Shown here piece after piece: positions 8,335 to 18,475 of a stretch of DNA of 64,000 bases. Position numbers and translations under genes: made by a program. The stretch is from Rivularia sp. PCC 7116 (GTDB lineage Bacteria > Cyanobacteriota > Cyanobacteriia > Cyanobacteriales > Nostocaceae). The notes beneath the pieces are model-generated. The model did not search any database. It was not told where the DNA came from and saw only the letters and a list, made by a program, of their open reading frames with translations. How positions within the stretch are numbered: position 1 is the first letter of the stretch; every line of letters begins with the position of its first letter. The stretch covers positions 4,588,001-4,652,000 of the forward strand of contig NC_019678.1 of assembly GCF_000316665.1 (NCBI RefSeq). The letters are read 5' to 3'.

Positions 8335-9279
8335 AACTTTTTATTTACCGTAATTTAGCTTCATTCCTATTGCAGGATGACAAAAACTTATACATTATAA
8401 CCCTAGCGGTTGTAAGCTGCGGCATTCAAAATATAGGCGATCGCCATGTCTTAAGCAAATAAGTCTTGAGCAATTACTATCGAATTACTCCGCAGACTTT
8501 TGTTAGTCTAGCTTGCCTCTGCTATCCCCTCTCCCCTAACTCTCCAAGTAATTCCACAAATCAAATCAGATTCCTATATTGTTAGCAATCTATAATTTTT
8601 TTTAATGCGGATTTTTGAGATTCTGAGTGTAAGATATATCATGATTTTCAGTGCGTTTGATTAAGTATTAGGATAATGTTTAAAGTATGAAATCAAGTCT
8701 ACTCATCTTCAGTAAAACGGTAAATTTATTGTTTCCCCGAGACGTAGCCTTAAAAATGGGCAGGCTTATTATAGAGAGATGCCCGAGACAAAACGAGTTA
8801 ATTTGTTTTAAAGCCTGCCTGGGCACCCCGATAAATTTTTTACGGAAATTGTAACCCAAAAATTTTTGCGTTCTAATGAGGTAAATTGCACATAATATTT
8901 ATTTTTTTGCTTTTGTCAAGTCATTGTCATACGTAACGCAAAAGCAAGATAAGTTATAAAGCGATACAAATAAAGCTTTGATATTGTTTGTATATTTACT
9001 TATCTGTTTGTGGCTTTTCCTTTAAATTAAAAACTTAATCAATTCTACTTATTATTTTGAAATGCTAAAAATAATACCTTCGATGAGAAAAACAAATTTT
9101 ATAAATCTATTTATTGATGATATTTTTTTAAAGAGCTTTGATAATACTTTATGTTAGTTGATTTAAACAAAGAGAGCGATTACTGAGAAAATACAGAAGA
9201 CTAGTAACAATCAAGGCTGCCAAGTAAGTCAATAGTAAGTCACAAAGGTGGTCAAATAAGGGGCAGAGGATAAGGATTA
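8335..9279. other. long intergenic region with one repeated leader element
   Basis: About 945 bases without a convincing gene. It contains the repeated element at 8732-8857, listed separately. The rest is AT-rich. An AAGGATT at 9273-9279 serves as ribosome binding site for the next gene. Confidence 0.5.
8732..8857. repeat. element D copy 1, shared with the cobalamin riboswitch region
   Basis: Starts TTTCCCCGAG and ends TACGGAAATTGTAACCC. It contains AATGGGCAGGCTTATTAT, GAGTTAATTTGTTTTAAAG and AAGCCTGCC, so GGGCAGGCTT pairs with AAGCCTGCC. The same blocks in the same order occur at 53654-53768. No riboswitch core lies next to this copy. Confidence 0.7.
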
Positions 9280-11184
9280 ATGGGACGATTTGATAACGGA
9301 CCAGAAAAGCCGCGTAGAGCAGGCGAGCCATACGGTTCAGCCGAATCTGCCTTACGGGCTGTCACTGAGGAATTACAAATTATCCAGCGGAATTTACTCA
9401 AATCATTGCAGGATGATGTCAAGCGTCTACAGAGTGAGAAAATCCGCTTAGCTGATGATATCAAACGTCTGCAAGAAGAAAGAGAGCAGTTGCAAGGAGG
9501 AAGACAAATTGATGAGTTACAGGTGTTAATGCGTCAATTAGCACAAGTTTTAGGAAATCATATTTCCGTACAGCTACAAGCTTCACTCGAAAGATTAGTC
9601 AACGATCGATCAACTGTTAGCACAACTCTTCAATCCGGAAGCGGAACATACACTCAAACTCAAAATCAAGAATCCGAATTAATCGGCAATTCTTTTAATA
9701 ATGCTTTTAATACACTGCAACAAGATTTAGAAGACTATCAAAGCAGTATTTCCCAGCAATTGTCTCGAATGTCATTGCAACAAGAACAAGGAGAAGCGAT
9801 TTTAGTCGAATTAGTAAATCGTTTGAAGCAAGAATTAGAGGCTACTAGCATCGATAATTCTCCAGCGGACTTTCAAGTTGAGGAACAAGACGAACGCTTA
9901 GAAGATGATTACATATCAGAAGTTGATTATGTCGAAGATTCTCCCCAAATAGAAGAAGATGAAGATACTTCGCAGCAAGAACCATTTCCATCAAGCTTAT
10001 TGGAAGAGCGGGATCAAATAGCTCCCCTACAGGGAGATACTACGACGGCAACTTCTACCGTTCGAGGGGCGAACGTCTCCTTACCAGAAACATCTCCTCA
10101 AACTGTTCCAGAAGCTACTAGGCAGCCAGCAACACCTTCGCAACCAATATCAAGACAGATGGAGGTATTTAAGCAGCGTCCGAAAGGATTGTTGCTAATT
10201 GGACTTTCCGCTGTTGCCACATCTATATATAACGTTGCGATTAAAGCAATATTTAACGGCATATTTGATTCAGATCAACTAATATCACCAACTTTAGGAA
10301 ATTGCTTATTCGTTTTAATGCTGAGAATGCTAGTAGTTGTGCCAATGATGTTAGTTTTGGCACCCATTTTGCATCCCAGAGTTTGGCATGATTTACAAAA
10401 TTTAATAGAGTCAATAAAAGCAAGTCGTAATCCTGCAAGCATTACAGCTAGAAGAGTGCTGATGCTATCAACCATCAGTGGAGGCTTCTTGTTCTTATCC
10501 CAGGTAATGCTCTACTTGTCCATAGGGCAAATTGCTACCGGAATGGCGATCGCGCTTTTGTTCGTGTATCCAATCGTCAGCGGAATTCTGTCATGGCTAT
10601 TGTTTCGCGACATTCCCAGCAAATTTCGCGCTTTTGCTTACGCGATGATTGTTTTAGGAATAGTTTTAGTATTAGGCGGAGCAAGCGACACAAATAACCT
10701 CTCGTTTGGCAGCATTACAGGAATTTTTGCCGGAATAAGTTTTGCATTCTATGTCATATTGACCCGAATTTGTGCTGCGAGACTGCATCCGGTGTCTTTT
10801 ACTTTGATTAACTTCGCTACAATGCTGTTTTTGTGTTTTATTAGTTTGTGTTTTATTACTATATTATTACCCTTACCTTCAGGTTGGAGTTTAGATATAA
10901 ACTCAACGAACTTTTTGGAATTGATTTTAAGCACGTTTATTTTAGGGGTACTCACCTTATGCGGTTACCTGCTAAATAACTTCGGCATCCGCAAGCTCGG
11001 AGCTACACGAGCCGGACTTATAAGCTCTACCGTTCCAGTTTTAACAGTAATTTTCGCCGGAATTTTAATTCAAGAATCTTTACCATTCATACAGGTTATT
11101 GGAGTTCTACTAGTTACCTTCGGAGCCGCTGCTTTTAGCATCGAGAAAATACAGCAACAGATTAAAGCTTCTCGTTCTAGCTAA
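9280..11184 (+). CDS. EamA/DMT-family permease with long coiled-coil N-terminus
   Basis: 634 residues. The first about 300 residues are soluble: a coiled coil (about 25-75, with heptads around 'LLKSLQDDVKRLQSEKIRL'), a Gln/Ser-rich stretch and an acidic low-complexity linker (about 195-290). From about residue 300 there are about ten membrane helices in two EamA-type halves, with phrases such as GLSAVATSIYNVAIKA and GMAIALLFVYPIVSGILSW, ending GAAAFSIEKIQQ. DMT permeases usually have about 300 residues, so the N-terminal half is an extra fusion. Substrate unknown. It lies directly upstream of hetR on the same strand, about 525 bases apart. AAGGATT precedes the ATG. Confidence 0.85.
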   Translation: MGRFDNGPEKPRRAGEPYGSAESALRAVTEELQIIQRNLLKSLQDDVKRLQSEKIRLADDIKRLQEEREQLQGGRQIDELQVLMRQLAQVLGNHISVQLQASLERLVNDRSTVSTTLQSGSGTYTQTQNQESELIGNSFNNAFNTLQQDLEDYQSSISQQLSRMSLQQEQGEAILVELVNRLKQELEATSIDNSPADFQVEEQDERLEDDYISEVDYVEDSPQIEEDEDTSQQEPFPSSLLEERDQIAPLQGDTTTATSTVRGANVSLPETSPQTVPEATRQPATPSQPISRQMEVFKQRPKGLLLIGLSAVATSIYNVAIKAIFNGIFDSDQLISPTLGNCLFVLMLRMLVVVPMMLVLAPILHPRVWHDLQNLIESIKASRNPASITARRVLMLSTISGGFLFLSQVMLYLSIGQIATGMAIALLFVYPIVSGILSWLLFRDIPSKFRAFAYAMIVLGIVLVLGGASDTNNLSFGSITGIFAGISFAFYVILTRICAARLHPVSFTLINFATMLFLCFISLCFITILLPLPSGWSLDINSTNFLELILSTFILGVLTLCGYLLNNFGIRKLGATRAGLISSTVPVLTVIFAGILIQESLPFIQVIGVLLVTFGAAAFSIEKIQQQIKASRSS

Positions 11185-12609
<1,425 letters not shown>

Positions 12610-12746
12610 TAAATCAGCAGCCATATTAATGACTGCCGATTATGCCAATTTTTCAATTCTAGCAAAAATATGTCTAAAAATAAAATTGAATACTGAATAA
12701 AGAATTAAGGTTGGGTTTACTCGCGGTATAAACCCGACCTATTTTT

Positions 12747-12835
12747 TTGGGCATTGGGCATTGGGCATTGGGCATTGGGCATGAGGCATGGGGCATGGGG
12801 CATTGGGCATTGGGCATGGGGCATTGGGTATTGGG
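12747..12835. repeat. tandem heptanucleotide repeat (GGGCATT type)
   Basis: About 12 degenerate copies of TTGGGCA/TGGGGCA in tandem downstream of hetR. Short tandem heptamers of this type are typical of heterocystous cyanobacteria. The array is translatable in frame but that is a consequence of its period and not evidence of a gene. Confidence 0.85.
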
Positions 12836-12880
12836 AGTAGCAAGTAAGAAATTAATTTCTTATTCTGGGAGATTGTATTC

Positions 12881-12986
12881 CCATTACCAATTACCAATTA
12901 CCAATTACCAATTACCAATTACCAATTACCAATTACCAATTACCAATTACCAATTACCAATTACCCATGCCCAATTACCAATTACC
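12881..12986. repeat. tandem heptanucleotide repeat (CAATTAC type)
   Basis: About 13-14 copies of CAATTAC, nearly perfect, with one CCATGCC variant near the end, ending at the stop of the Cys-rich gene. The complementary heptamer (GGTAATT/GGGTAAT) occurs in short runs at 13720-13745 and 47805-47832. Confidence 0.85.
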
Positions 12987-12989
12987 TTT

Positions 12990-13604
12990 CTAACGCATCG
13001 GAGTAGTTTCAAAAGTGGGGCTAAATCCTTCGGAAGGTGGTACTGGGGGTACTGCTGGTACAGCAGGATTCGATAAAGGTACAACATTGCTAATTCGGTC
13101 ACTGGCGCTGATGCAATTCTCCATCGCCTGTGTGGGTGAAAAATCAATTTCAGAACGTAAACCGACTACGCATTGAGCAAACTTTACTGGTAGCAAGCTA
13201 CGATTGCAGTAACTTAAAATAGCTGGATTAACTGTTTCGGCACTCCTAGTACCGATACCCACAACACAAGTAGCCAAGTCATTAGGGCGACGTGCCTGCC
13301 CGCAGAAAGGAAGCGAATCTGTTGCCGGAATTTGGCTTCTTCGCTGAATTTGACCTACACATGAAGATACTTCTTTTGGTCGAAGTGCAGCAGCACAAGC
13401 ATTACCAGCGGTTTCTGCCGGAATACCTACACTCAAAAGACGTGCTGCACATACACGATAATCATTTTGATTTCTTCGGAAAGGATTGCTAATAGCATTA
13501 CTAGGTAAAGTTATTCCTAAAATACTAGTTATAGCTAGGGCTGGTAATGTTAATTTAGCTGTTATTTTAAATAATTTAAAATCGAAACGTTGCATAGAAA
13601 GCAT
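12990..13604 (-). CDS. secreted Cys-repeat protein, unknown function
   Basis: The start chosen is ATG 13604 (MLSMQRFDFKLFKITAKL), giving a normal signal peptide ending LPSNAIS; an ATG at 13664 would add 20 residues without obvious purpose. The mature protein has at least four short repeats with paired Cys about 10 residues apart around 'VCAARLLS', 'SCVGQIQRR', 'TCVVGIGTR' and 'QCVVGLRSE'. A Pro/Val-rich tail (NPAVPAVPPVPPSEG) follows. It is probably disulphide-bonded outside the cytoplasm. Family not recognised. The gene ends against the CAATTAC array. Confidence 0.7.
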   Translation of the reverse strand: MLSMQRFDFKLFKITAKLTLPALAITSILGITLPSNAISNPFRRNQNDYRVCAARLLSVGIPAETAGNACAAALRPKEVSSCVGQIQRRSQIPATDSLPFCGQARRPNDLATCVVGIGTRSAETVNPAILSYCNRSLLPVKFAQCVVGLRSEIDFSPTQAMENCISASDRISNVVPLSNPAVPAVPPVPPSEGFSPTFETTPMR

Positions 13605-13902
13605 TTTTGTCTCACAACCTACAGAACCAAAGTATTTAAACTTGCTGAAACAACCAAATAGCATGGAAAATCTCCAAACACCTTTAAGTAATGCTATCTC
13701 ATTTTTTGGGCATGGGGTATTGGTAATGGGTAATGGGTAATTGACAATGGGTGATGAGAATAGAAGGAGAGAATAGGAAATTAATTTCTAACTCGCTACT
13801 CGTTACTGCCAATTCCCAATGCCCCATTCCATATTCTTCGTTCCGCATCTATAATGATATGTCTGTGAGTAAAATTTGAAAGGATAGAATTAAGGGAGCT
13901 AT

Positions 13903-14511
13903 ATGTCCCGATACAGAGGACCTAGATTAAGAATTACACGTCGCCTGGGTGAATTACCAGGATTAAGTCGTAAAACCGCTAGACGTGCTTACCCCCCCGG
14001 ACAGCACGGTCAAAACCGTAAGAAGCGCTCTGAGTATGCTATCCGCTTGGAAGAAAAGCAAAAGCTCAAGTTCAATTACGGCTTAACTGAAAAGCAGATG
14101 GTACGTTATATCCGTAAAGCGAGACGAGTTACTGGTTCTACCGGACAGGTATTGCTACAGTTCCTCGAAATGCGCTTGGATAACACCATTTTTCGTTTGG
14201 GAATGGCTCCAACTATCCCCGCAGCACGGCAACTGGTGAACCACGGACACGTTCAAGTCAACGGTCGCGAAGTTAACATCGCCAGCTACCAGTGTCGTCC
14301 TGGAGATCTTATCGGAGTCAAAAATAAAGAAGCTTCTCGCCAATTGGTAGAAACCAATTTGCAATATCCTGGTTTAGCAAACCTTCCCAGCCATTTAGAG
14401 TTTGATAAAAACAACTTGACTGGAAAAGTAAATGGTGTTTGCGAACGCGAATGGGTAGCTTTGAGCGTCAATGAACTATTAGTAGTGGAATACTACTCAA
14501 GAAAAGCTTAA
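13903..14511 (+). CDS. rpsD: 30S ribosomal protein S4
   Basis: 202 residues, the normal length. It opens with [20 protein letters not shown] and has the S4 RNA-binding domain around [20 protein letters not shown] and [11 protein letters not shown]4 binds 16S rRNA early in small-subunit assembly. GGGAG a few bases before the ATG is a clear ribosome binding site. It stands alone here, not in an alpha operon, as is common in cyanobacteria. The upstream 200 bases contain scattered heptamer repeats. Confidence 0.98.
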   Translation: MSRYRGPRLRITRRLGELPGLSRKTARRAYPPGQHGQNRKKRSEYAIRLEEKQKLKFNYGLTEKQMVRYIRKARRVTGSTGQVLLQFLEMRLDNTIFRLGMAPTIPAARQLVNHGHVQVNGREVNIASYQCRPGDLIGVKNKEASRQLVETNLQYPGLANLPSHLEFDKNNLTGKVNGVCEREWVALSVNELLVVEYYSRKA

Positions 14512-14742
14512 CGATTTTGGAGTTAGGAGTGAGGAGTTAGGAGTTAAGAGCTTTGAATTGATTCTTTTCCTCTCCCCCTCTTCTCTCCCCTTTATTTACT
14601 TCCACTCACCTTGAATCGTAAAAGTAGGCGAATAATAAAGATTTTTCCAATCAGTATTTTGTAAAATTTTTTAATTGAGCGTTAAGTAAGTTGAAAGCAT
14701 CTTTTTTGTAAATAAAATAATCAAGTATCCACGAATAAAAAA

Positions 14743-14777
14743 TTAGCGTGAAGAAGTTTGCTACTTCCCCGCGCTAA
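14743..14777. terminator. hairpin between convergent rpsD and propeller gene
   Basis: TTAGCG/CGCTAA forms the outer stem and GAAGT/ACTTC the inner stem with a five-base loop; AT-rich sequence lies on both sides. The position between converging genes fits a shared terminator. A REP-like piece (TAGTCCTATTTATAGGACT, near 14855) follows. Confidence 0.5.
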
Positions 14778-14912
14778 ATATATTTTATTAGTTTGTAATC
14801 AGTCGCTTTAGCTATGGGAGAACTAAAGTCCTTACTACGAACTTTTCAAAAATGTTAGTCCTATTTATAGGACTTGTACTATTAGACCGAGAATTTATTT
14901 CCGGTGAATTAA

Positions 14913-17375
14913 TTAACCAATTAGTTCAATGTTTTGGAATTGTCCAACAGCGGTAGGATTCGCGACATCATGGTCGTTAGCGATGGTTAAGGAATCAAAT
15001 TGACCGGTAAAGAAATCTCCGACATCAATGGAATATTGTGTGAATCCGTTGTTGGAACCTGTAATGTAATCATCTAGGTCTTCGATACCCCAACCTTGGC
15101 TACCATCTACTTGGAAAAAGTTATCTCCATCGTTACCACTTATTGCATTATTGTTGTCGAAACCAATACCTTGGATTTCAGCTTCTCCATTACCTGCAAA
15201 CTCAAATTTGAGTACAGTATCCTCAGTAACTTCGTATCCAGTAATATCTAAGCGTTTCCAACCGTTTTTCTCTAACCTCAATTCCGAATTGTTCTTAATC
15301 GTTGAAGTTATGCTTGTGTTTTGACCGAGTCCACCGTAGGATAAAACTTCTTCTGTTTCAATTTGTCCGTTGATGGAAATATTAAGTGAATCAGGGGTTT
15401 CTTCTGGTGTTTCTTCTGGTGTTTGTATGGTCGGAGGAGTATCTGAAAATAACCTAATATTGCTGAATTTACCTTCAGCGTCGGGGTTCTTTTGGTCATC
15501 ATCGTTAGCGATTGTCAGGTATTCAAAATCTCCGGTGAAGAACTGACCAACTGGGATTTCATAAATATCTTTGTCACCAGATTTCCCTACAATGAATTGA
15601 CTCAGATTTTCAATACCCCAACTTTGACTACCATCAACTTGGAAGAAACGTTTACCATCCTGGGTGTTAATAACATTGTCATTATCGAAGCCGATGCCTT
15701 GAATCTCACCATTACCGTTACCTGCGAACTCAAAACGTAGAATGCTTTTCTCGGTAATGGTAGAGTTAATTTCCAGTTTTTGCCAACGATTCCCCTTTAT
15801 GTTGAGTTCGTTATCAGAAGATAATTCTACAGTTCCATTTTTAGGATTGTCTTGACTTCCACCATAGGATTCCAGGGTGCTGACTTCAAGAATATCTTTT
15901 CCTTCAATGGGAGTTTCATTTCCGCCAGTGGTGTCTGGAGTGTCATCTACAGGTGTGGGATTATCTGTTGGGGTCGCTGGTTCTGTTCCCGGAGGTACAT
16001 CATTTCCACCAATCACAATCAGATAACCGTCGTTTTTACCACCTGCACTATCTTGTATGGCATTATGAGTAATTTGGCTTCCTGTAAAATTAGTAGTTGC
16101 GACTGCTGCTGTTGTACCATTACGGAATGAAGCTACAACTCCACCACCACTATCTGAAATCGGAGTCCATGAAAGTCTTTCTTGAAAGTCTGGACTGATA
16201 GTTGCAATGTATCCATCGTAAGAAACATAGTCGCTTACTTTTTGACCTTCGATAGTCTGTTTATCGCGGTTGGCAATTTTACCGGCTGCACTTCCAGCTA
16301 TGATTACGGTACCGTCTTCGGTGGCTGTAATCGAACTTATATCAACAGAGTTGCCTTTACCATCGTCACGACGGCCTAATAAAGATTGACCTTTGATTAA
16401 ATCGCCATTTTCAAGGTTGTAACGTCCATACCAACTCATCTTTACCGAACCGACATTAGTAGGACTGTTATATTTATCCGTTTCTATTTTCCTATCGCCA
16501 GTTACCTTTTCTGATAAATCAAAAGGATCGCGATAGAAAATAGAAAAGCCGGTACCGCCATTGACGTAGTATGAAGAATATAGCTGTCCGTCGCGTCCGA
16601 TAGCTACACGCTGTCCCCGCGTATCAGCCATCAAGTTTTCTTCGTAGATGTCTTTATTATCAAAATCATAGTTTTTCCAGACATCTTCTCCTTCATAGGA
16701 CCATGCTTGGGTGAACGCAACCTGTAAGATATTAGTTTTCTGTTCGTACCCCGTCGTAATAACCATACCTCCGTTTTGGTCGGTTACTGCTATATCAGCA
16801 AATTGCCGTCTGGTTTTGCCCGTACTCCAGTCTTTTAGTCGTTCTCCGTTACTGTCATAGAGATAAGCTCTGTCGGGACCTTGACTATCTTGTAAAACAC
16901 CAACTTTTCCAGTATCGGAAATAGCGATACGCATAACGCGGCTTAGAGATTGACTCCATTTAACCTCTGTCGCATCGGCGTTTAATACAGCTATTCCACC
17001 TTCATAAGCAACGGCGATATCACCATTTTTTGAGACTTCTAAATCAAGAATTTTGCCTGGTAAACGAGTTGTAGCAACAGCTTGATTTGTTTGAGAATCG
17101 TAACGGACAATGGTTCCGTCACCACCACCAAGGAGTTCAGTCTCTTCTGCTCCGAGGTTAGCATTCTTTAAAGAACCTCCTACGATGACGAATTTACCAT
17201 CGAGGGAAATATCTACAGCGTTAGTAGAATCATCTTCTTTTCCACCTAAATAGGTAGCAGCCGAAATATCTAAATTATTCGTAGGAGACTGAGGTAGAGC
17301 GTTGTTTGTTACCGACGAGAAGGAATTCTGGCTTTGAAGATTACTATCATCGAACTGATTGATTTTAGTAGCCAT
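14913..17375 (-). CDS. beta-propeller surface protein with duplicated C-terminal domain
   Basis: 820 residues. Residues about 37-455 contain repeating blades that begin like SBBP propeller repeats (ATYLGGKEDDSTNAVDISLDG), each with a beta phrase such as FVIVGGS or VIIAGSAAG. A Pro/Thr-rich linker (about 463-490) follows. The C-terminus is two copies of a domain of about 155 residues, separated by another Thr/Pro linker. Each copy runs YGG... RLDITGYEVTE/KLEINSTITE, LKFEFAGNGEAEIQGIGFDN, FFQVDGSQGWGIE, FFTGQFDSLTIAND. No normal signal peptide is visible, so export may be by a type I system. Likely a cell-surface or secreted protein; function unknown. The ATG at 17375 is the only plausible start. 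Confidence 0.75.
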   Translation of the reverse strand: MATKINQFDDSNLQSQNSFSSVTNNALPQSPTNNLDISAATYLGGKEDDSTNAVDISLDGKFVIVGGSLKNANLGAEETELLGGGDGTIVRYDSQTNQAVATTRLPGKILDLEVSKNGDIAVAYEGGIAVLNADATEVKWSQSLSRVMRIAISDTGKVGVLQDSQGPDRAYLYDSNGERLKDWSTGKTRRQFADIAVTDQNGGMVITTGYEQKTNILQVAFTQAWSYEGEDVWKNYDFDNKDIYEENLMADTRGQRVAIGRDGQLYSSYYVNGGTGFSIFYRDPFDLSEKVTGDRKIETDKYNSPTNVGSVKMSWYGRYNLENGDLIKGQSLLGRRDDGKGNSVDISSITATEDGTVIIAGSAAGKIANRDKQTIEGQKVSDYVSYDGYIATISPDFQERLSWTPISDSGGGVVASFRNGTTAAVATTNFTGSQITHNAIQDSAGGKNDGYLIVIGGNDVPPGTEPATPTDNPTPVDDTPDTTGGNETPIEGKDILEVSTLESYGGSQDNPKNGTVELSSDNELNIKGNRWQKLEINSTITEKSILRFEFAGNGNGEIQGIGFDNDNVINTQDGKRFFQVDGSQSWGIENLSQFIVGKSGDKDIYEIPVGQFFTGDFEYLTIANDDDQKNPDAEGKFSNIRLFSDTPPTIQTPEETPEETPDSLNISINGQIETEEVLSYGGLGQNTSITSTIKNNSELRLEKNGWKRLDITGYEVTEDTVLKFEFAGNGEAEIQGIGFDNNNAISGNDGDNFFQVDGSQGWGIEDLDDYITGSNNGFTQYSIDVGDFFTGQFDSLTIANDHDVANPTAVGQFQNIELIG

Positions 17376-17864
17376 GTTTCACTCATATTTAATGAACTTC
17401 CATCGGTAGATAACTCTGAATAACTAACTCCCCTTTTAACTTTTTATACTCTGTAACCGGAGGTGTATAGCATTACCGTACATTTAATCAAAACCAATAT
17501 GACAGCCCTTAGTACAGTTTAAAAAGTTGTCACACTATCATTAAAAACACTGGTTTTTTCCTTGCTATTTGACCCTATATTTGATAATTTATTACATTTT
17601 TTTTAACTATACATCAGTAAATCTATTAATGATTTTTGAAGTTTTTGCAAGTACTTGAAAATACAAATAAATATAGAATTTTGATGATAAAAATGGATAC
17701 TTTTGTATTTTTTTTACTTAGTATCAGTAATACTAATTACTTGTAATTAAAGTACAGTTAGTTGCTTGCCGTACAAACTTTGAGTTTACTAAGAATATGT
17801 GAAGAAGTAAGTTAATATCAAGTTCCCAATATGTTGTTATAAATTTAGAATCAAGTTGTTAATC
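17376..17864. other. intergenic, AT-rich, no gene seen
   Basis: Nearly 490 bases upstream of the propeller gene, very AT-rich, presumably holding its promoter. No repeat or RNA recognised. Confidence 0.5.
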
Positions 17865-17988
17865 GCCCGCAGCCTATAAGACTGGGGCTATACAAACAAA
17901 GCCCACCTTCGTGGGCTAAAAATAAGAATTCTTAGTCCACAAAGGTGGGCTTTGTAATCGTAGCCCTACTCTTATAGAGTGGGCTACT
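17865..17988. repeat. cluster of palindromic REP-like hairpins
   Basis: Three palindromes in a row: CAGCCTATAAGACTGGGGCT, AGCCCACCTTCGTGGGCT and CCCTACTCTTATAGAGTGGG, plus the inverted match AAAGCCCACCTTcgTGGGCT / CCACAAAGGTGGGCTTTG. The same 'AGCCT-ATAAG-GCTGGGGCTAT...CAAACAAAGCCCA' blocks recur at 28441-28500. Confidence 0.65.
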
Positions 17989-17989
17989 G

Positions 17990-18475
17990 CTACCTTCTAC
18001 CAAATAATCGATTCAAGAAAGAAACTTTTACTGCACGGTTGTCTATTGCTCCCCCATACATATCGAATCTTTCGGCATTATTAAGAGCGATAATATAATA
18101 TTTTCCTTTGATTTGAGCTACAATTGGACCTCCAGAAGAGCCCCCCGTGGTATCGCAATCGTGAGATAAGGAACCCGCTTCTTCCTTAAGAATGCTACAG
18201 CCATCATGAACACCAGCAGTCAATCCTTCACCGGCTTTGAGATAAGGAAAAGCTTTTAAAGTTTCAGGAGTCGGGAAGTCTTTGGAGTAGCCTATCATGC
18301 GAAACTTTTTTGGATATTTAAGCATAGTTGATGTTGGTAAAGACACCCATCCAAAATGACCGTACTTTTTTCCGAGGGGTTTATCAATTTTAACAACAGC
18401 CCAATCGTTTTTATATGGATTGGCTTCCTTAAAGTTTGTACCAGCAATAATTTTTTTGACAACAGCGGTATTGAT
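17990..18475 (-). pseudogene. headless trypsin-like protease fragment
   Basis: About 160 codons encode the C-terminal part of a serine protease: the Asp region (KNDWAVVKIDKPLG) and the Ser motif (TTGGSSGGPIVA) are present. The N-terminal part with the catalytic His is missing. The frame begins inside the tail of the broken CHAT gene (18473-18475) with no start codon; a GTG at 18346 is internal. The domain looks like the glutamyl-endopeptidase type. It seems to have been joined to the CHAT gene by a deletion. Confidence 0.7.

Noticed and set aside
12747-12986. CRISPR array
   Set aside because: The repeats are seven-base units in direct tandem with no spacers.
12747-13076. 109-codon open frame of Trp/Gly/His and Gln/Leu/Pro repeats
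   Set aside because: It is only the translation of the two heptamer arrays, whose period leaves a frame open; no ribosome binding site and no protein-like sequence.
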